Positions 62,110 to 64,000 of a DNA stretch of 64,000 nt are shown here, piece by piece. Origin of the DNA: Streptomyces fulvoviolaceus (GTDB lineage Bacteria > Actinomycetota > Actinomycetes > Streptomycetales > Streptomycetaceae). The notes under the pieces are model-generated. The model worked only from the letters and a program-made list of their open reading frames with translations. It did not search any database and was not told where the DNA came from. How positions within the stretch are numbered: the first letter of the stretch is position 1; each line of letters begins with the position of its first letter. Both the position numbers and the translations under genes were made by a program. Location: contig NZ_JOEY01000018.1 of the NCBI RefSeq assembly GCF_000718165.1, forward strand, positions 62,001-126,000. Reading direction: 5' to 3'.

Positions 62110-63107
62110 GAGAACCGCAGCTTCTGGCCGAGACCGCGCTCTTCGGCCTTCTTCAGCATGGCGGCGCCCAGGGCGATGTCGGAGAGGGAGAGGCCGCGGT
62201 GCCAGAACAGGTTGGTCTCGTCGGCGCTCTCCCGGCCGGGCTTGCGGCCTGCGACGATCTCGCCCAGCTCGCCGTGCAGAGTGGACTTGTCGAGCCTTCC
62301 GGAGTCGACGTGGGCGCGCAGGGCGCCGAACGGCCCCGCGTGGGCCTGGCCCCAGTCGTCGACGACGATCTTGTCCATGATGTCGGTGAGGGAGAGCTCG
62401 ACCGCGCTGTTGGTTCCGTAGGGCACGACCAGGGATCCGGGGGCGATCCACTCGGTCTTCAGGAGCGGCTCCGGGCGTTCGAGGCGGGACGCCTCCACCA
62501 CGATGTCCGCGCCCTGGACGCAGGTCTTCCAGTCGTCGGTCACGATCACGGGCTTGCCGAGGTCCCGTTCCAGCCGTTCGGCGAAGGCCTCGCGGCTCTC
62601 GGGGCGGCGCGAGTGGACGCGGATCTCGCTGAGGTCGAAGATCCGGTCGAGGAGGCGGACGTTCCAGTACGAGGTGGCGCGGGCGCCGATGTGTCCGAGC
62701 ACCTTGGCGTCCGGGCGGGCCAGGTGGCGAGCCCCGAGCGCGGTGAGGGCGCCGGTGCGCATCTCGGTGATGGCGGTGGCGTCGAGCACGGCCACCGGCA
62801 TGCCGGTGCGGGGGTCGAAGAGGTTGAGCAGCGCCATCTCGGAGGGCAGGCCCTGCCGGTAGTTGTCGACGTAGTCGCCCACGATCTTGACACCGGCCAG
62901 GGCGAGCGGGGCGACATAGCCGCGCAGGACGTTGAAGTGTCCGTTGAAGGCGGGGTCGGGCGTGAGGTGGACGCGCGGTTCGACGACCGTCTCGCCGAGG
63001 CCCTGGGCGCGCAGCCCGGCCTCGACGGCGTCGAGTATCTCGGTGTCGGTCAGCTCGAGCTGTTCGATGTCCGAGCCGTTCAGGAAGGTGAACCGGACCG
63101 GTTCCAT
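62106..63107 (-). CDS. Ornithine cyclodeaminase / mu-crystallin family protein
   Basis: 333 residues. MRTGALTALGARHLARPDAKVLGHIGARA is the substrate-Arg/Lys and NAD(P)-binding entrance typical of the OCD/mu-crystallin family (written as the region near residues 120-150); LVVPYGTNSAVELSLTDIMDKIVVDDW follows. Family reactions include ornithine cyclodeamination, ketimine reduction and alanine or N-alkyl amino acid dehydrogenation; I cannot choose. ATG 63107 was taken because GGGAG lies 8 nt upstream and the family starts here; an in-frame upstream start would add ten residues. First gene of the OCD / lyase / amidohydrolase run. Confidence 0.85.
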   Translation of the reverse strand: MEPVRFTFLNGSDIEQLELTDTEILDAVEAGLRAQGLGETVVEPRVHLTPDPAFNGHFNVLRGYVAPLALAGVKIVGDYVDNYRQGLPSEMALLNLFDPRTGMPVAVLDATAITEMRTGALTALGARHLARPDAKVLGHIGARATSYWNVRLLDRIFDLSEIRVHSRRPESREAFAERLERDLGKPVIVTDDWKTCVQGADIVVEASRLERPEPLLKTEWIAPGSLVVPYGTNSAVELSLTDIMDKIVVDDWGQAHAGPFGALRAHVDSGRLDKSTLHGELGEIVAGRKPGRESADETNLFWHRGLSLSDIALGAAMLKKAEERGLGQKLRFS

Positions 63108-63291
63108 GGGGCGTCTCCCTACGTCTGAGCTGGCCAATTGTTAAGGGCACATCAGCCACAGAACATGAAGATTCCGGGCACCCCTGGCCTGATTTCGTAC
63201 GAACGTAACGTGCCGTTTACAGCTGGCCATTGACTGCCATTCAGTCACCGACAACTCTGCATGACCATATGCAGTCGGGTAAGGGGCAGCC
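63108..63291. promoter_or_regulatory. Divergent control region with repeats, OCD and ABC genes
   Basis: 184 bp, AT-richer than average. Contains direct repeats AGCTGGCCAATTG (63128-63140) and AGCTGGCCATTG (63221-63232), the palindrome TTCGTACGAA (63194-63203), and an inverted repeat CTGCAT / ATGCAG (63257-63262 / 63269-63274). TTGACT at 63230-63235 could be a -35 for the ABC gene, though the -10 is weak. The GntR half site TTGGATCC is absent, so control may differ from the 58-kb promoter. Confidence 0.45.
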
Positions 63292-64000
63292 TTGATCAGA
63301 TTCGACGCGGTGAGCAAAAACTATCCAAACGGGACCACAGCCGTGGACGACCTGTCCCTGGAGCTGGCCGAGGGCGGCATCACGGTCCTGGTCGGCCCCT
63401 CCGGCTGCGGCAAGACCACGACCCTGCGCATGATCAACCGCATGGTGGAGCCGACGGCCGGCACGGTGAGCCTGCGCGGGCAGGACATCCGGGAGGTCCA
63501 CGCCCCCGAGCTGCGCCGCGGCATCGGGTACGTGATCCAGCACGCGGGACTGTTCCCGCACCGGACCATCCTCGACAACATCGCGACCGTTCCGCTGCTC
63601 CTCGGCTGGAGCAAGAAGAAGGCGCGGGCGCGGGCGGCCGAGCTGCTGGAACTGGTGGGGCTGCCGGCCGAGATGGCCAAGCGCTACCCGAACCAGCTCT
63701 CCGGCGGGCAGCAGCAACGCGTCGGTGTGGCAAGGGCGTTGGGCGCCGACCCGCCGGTACTGCTGATGGACGAGCCGTTCAGCGCGGTCGACCCGATCGT
63801 CCGGGCCGAGCTGCAGGCGGAGTTCATACGGCTGCAGAAGGAGCTCCACAAGACGATCGTGTTCGTCACCCACGACATCGACGAGGCGATCAAACTCGGC
63901 GACAACATCGCGGTGTTCCGGACCGGCGGCAGGCTCGCCCAGTTCGACACCCCCGAGCGCCTGCTCGCCCATCCCGCCGACGACTTCGTGGCCGGCTTCG
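63292..64000 (+). CDS. Betaine-type ABC transporter ATP-binding protein (OpuCA/ProV-like), 3' truncated
   Basis: At least 236 residues, cut by the window end. Walker A GPSGCGKTT, Q-loop VIQHAGLFPHRTI, signature LSGGQQQRV and Walker B LLMDEPFSAVDP are intact. The Q-loop form and FVTHDIDEAIKLGDNIAVF match glycine-betaine/carnitine/choline importers (OpuCA). It starts at TTG 63292 with AAGGGG upstream. Permease and binding-protein genes would lie beyond the window. Given its neighbours, import of a quaternary-ammonium substrate such as ergothioneine (as by EgtUV, a betaine-type importer) is likely. Confidence 0.88.
   Translation, partial: MIRFDAVSKNYPNGTTAVDDLSLELAEGGITVLVGPSGCGKTTTLRMINRMVEPTAGTVSLRGQDIREVHAPELRRGIGYVIQHAGLFPHRTILDNIATVPLLLGWSKKKARARAAELLELVGLPAEMAKRYPNQLSGGQQQRVGVARALGADPPVLLMDEPFSAVDPIVRAELQAEFIRLQKELHKTIVFVTHDIDEAIKLGDNIAVFRTGGRLAQFDTPERLLAHPADDFVAGF

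Overview
The window is high-GC DNA with strong third-position GC bias, ATGA/GTGA start-stop overlaps, frequent GTG starts and NRPS genes. This points to a Streptomyces or close relative. I saw no rRNA, tRNA or CRISPR array. All calls come from reading the sequence; no database search was possible.

Layout. (1) 1-7500: a seven-gene, translationally coupled operon with cydA (5' truncated by the window), cydB, a 76-residue membrane protein, cydD, cydC, a SigR-type ECF sigma factor and a Bcr/CflA-type MFS exporter. (2) 7553-10396: a Tat-exported NTF2-like protein, a 405-bp gap holding a strong hairpin and a possible 20-codon Rossmann-protein stub, and a stand-alone condensation-fold acyltransferase. 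(3) 10452-22683: a lysine / 2-aminoadipate catabolic region with an aminoadipate-semialdehyde-type dehydrogenase, an HglS-type 2-oxoadipate dioxygenase/decarboxylase, a DAO-family FAD oxidase, two LysR regulators, a large FAD/FeS D-2-hydroxyglutarate dehydrogenase-type enzyme and a glutamate dehydrogenase-type enzyme. It is split by a stand-alone tnpB element with a divergent ribbon-helix-helix gene. (4) 22886-24721: a secreted CBM2 protein. (5) 24764-28428: a rifamycin-resistance unit with a perfect 19-bp rifamycin-associated element, a glycosyltransferase (rgt) and a HelR-type RNA polymerase-protecting ATPase.

(6) 28435-54312: an NRPS gene cluster. Divergent genes encode a branched-chain ketoacid dehydrogenase (E1alpha plus an E1beta-E2 fusion) and a cysteate/threonine-synthase-like PLP enzyme. 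Three collinear NRPSs follow with the order C-A-T-C-A-T-E / C-A-T-C-A-T-E / C-A-T-TE, then an MbtH-like protein and a P450. I read the five A domains as Val-like, an Asp-like pocket (perhaps cysteate), Thr, hydrophobic/aromatic, and unassigned, with E domains in modules 2 and 4. The first NRPS starts with a C domain, so the peptide is probably N-acylated, plausibly with a branched short-chain acyl group from the Bkd complex.

(7) 54278-64000: a catabolic locus built on two HAL/PAL-fold proteins that lack the serine of the MIO prosthetic group, a divergent urocanate-hydratase-like protein, an amidohydrolase, an ornithine-cyclodeaminase/mu-crystallin protein, a 3-hydroxyacyl-CoA-dehydrogenase-like protein, a cysteine-dioxygenase cupin, a GntR/FCD repressor and a betaine-type ABC ATPase. 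A MIO-free lyase can expel trimethylamine, as ergothionase does, and the neighbours fit a thiourocanate pathway. I therefore propose ergothioneine (or another aromatic betaine) uptake and breakdown. This is the most interesting system in the window. Its regulator and hydratase genes share a 22-bp gap in which two leaderless promoters and a perfect 22-bp palindrome overlap.
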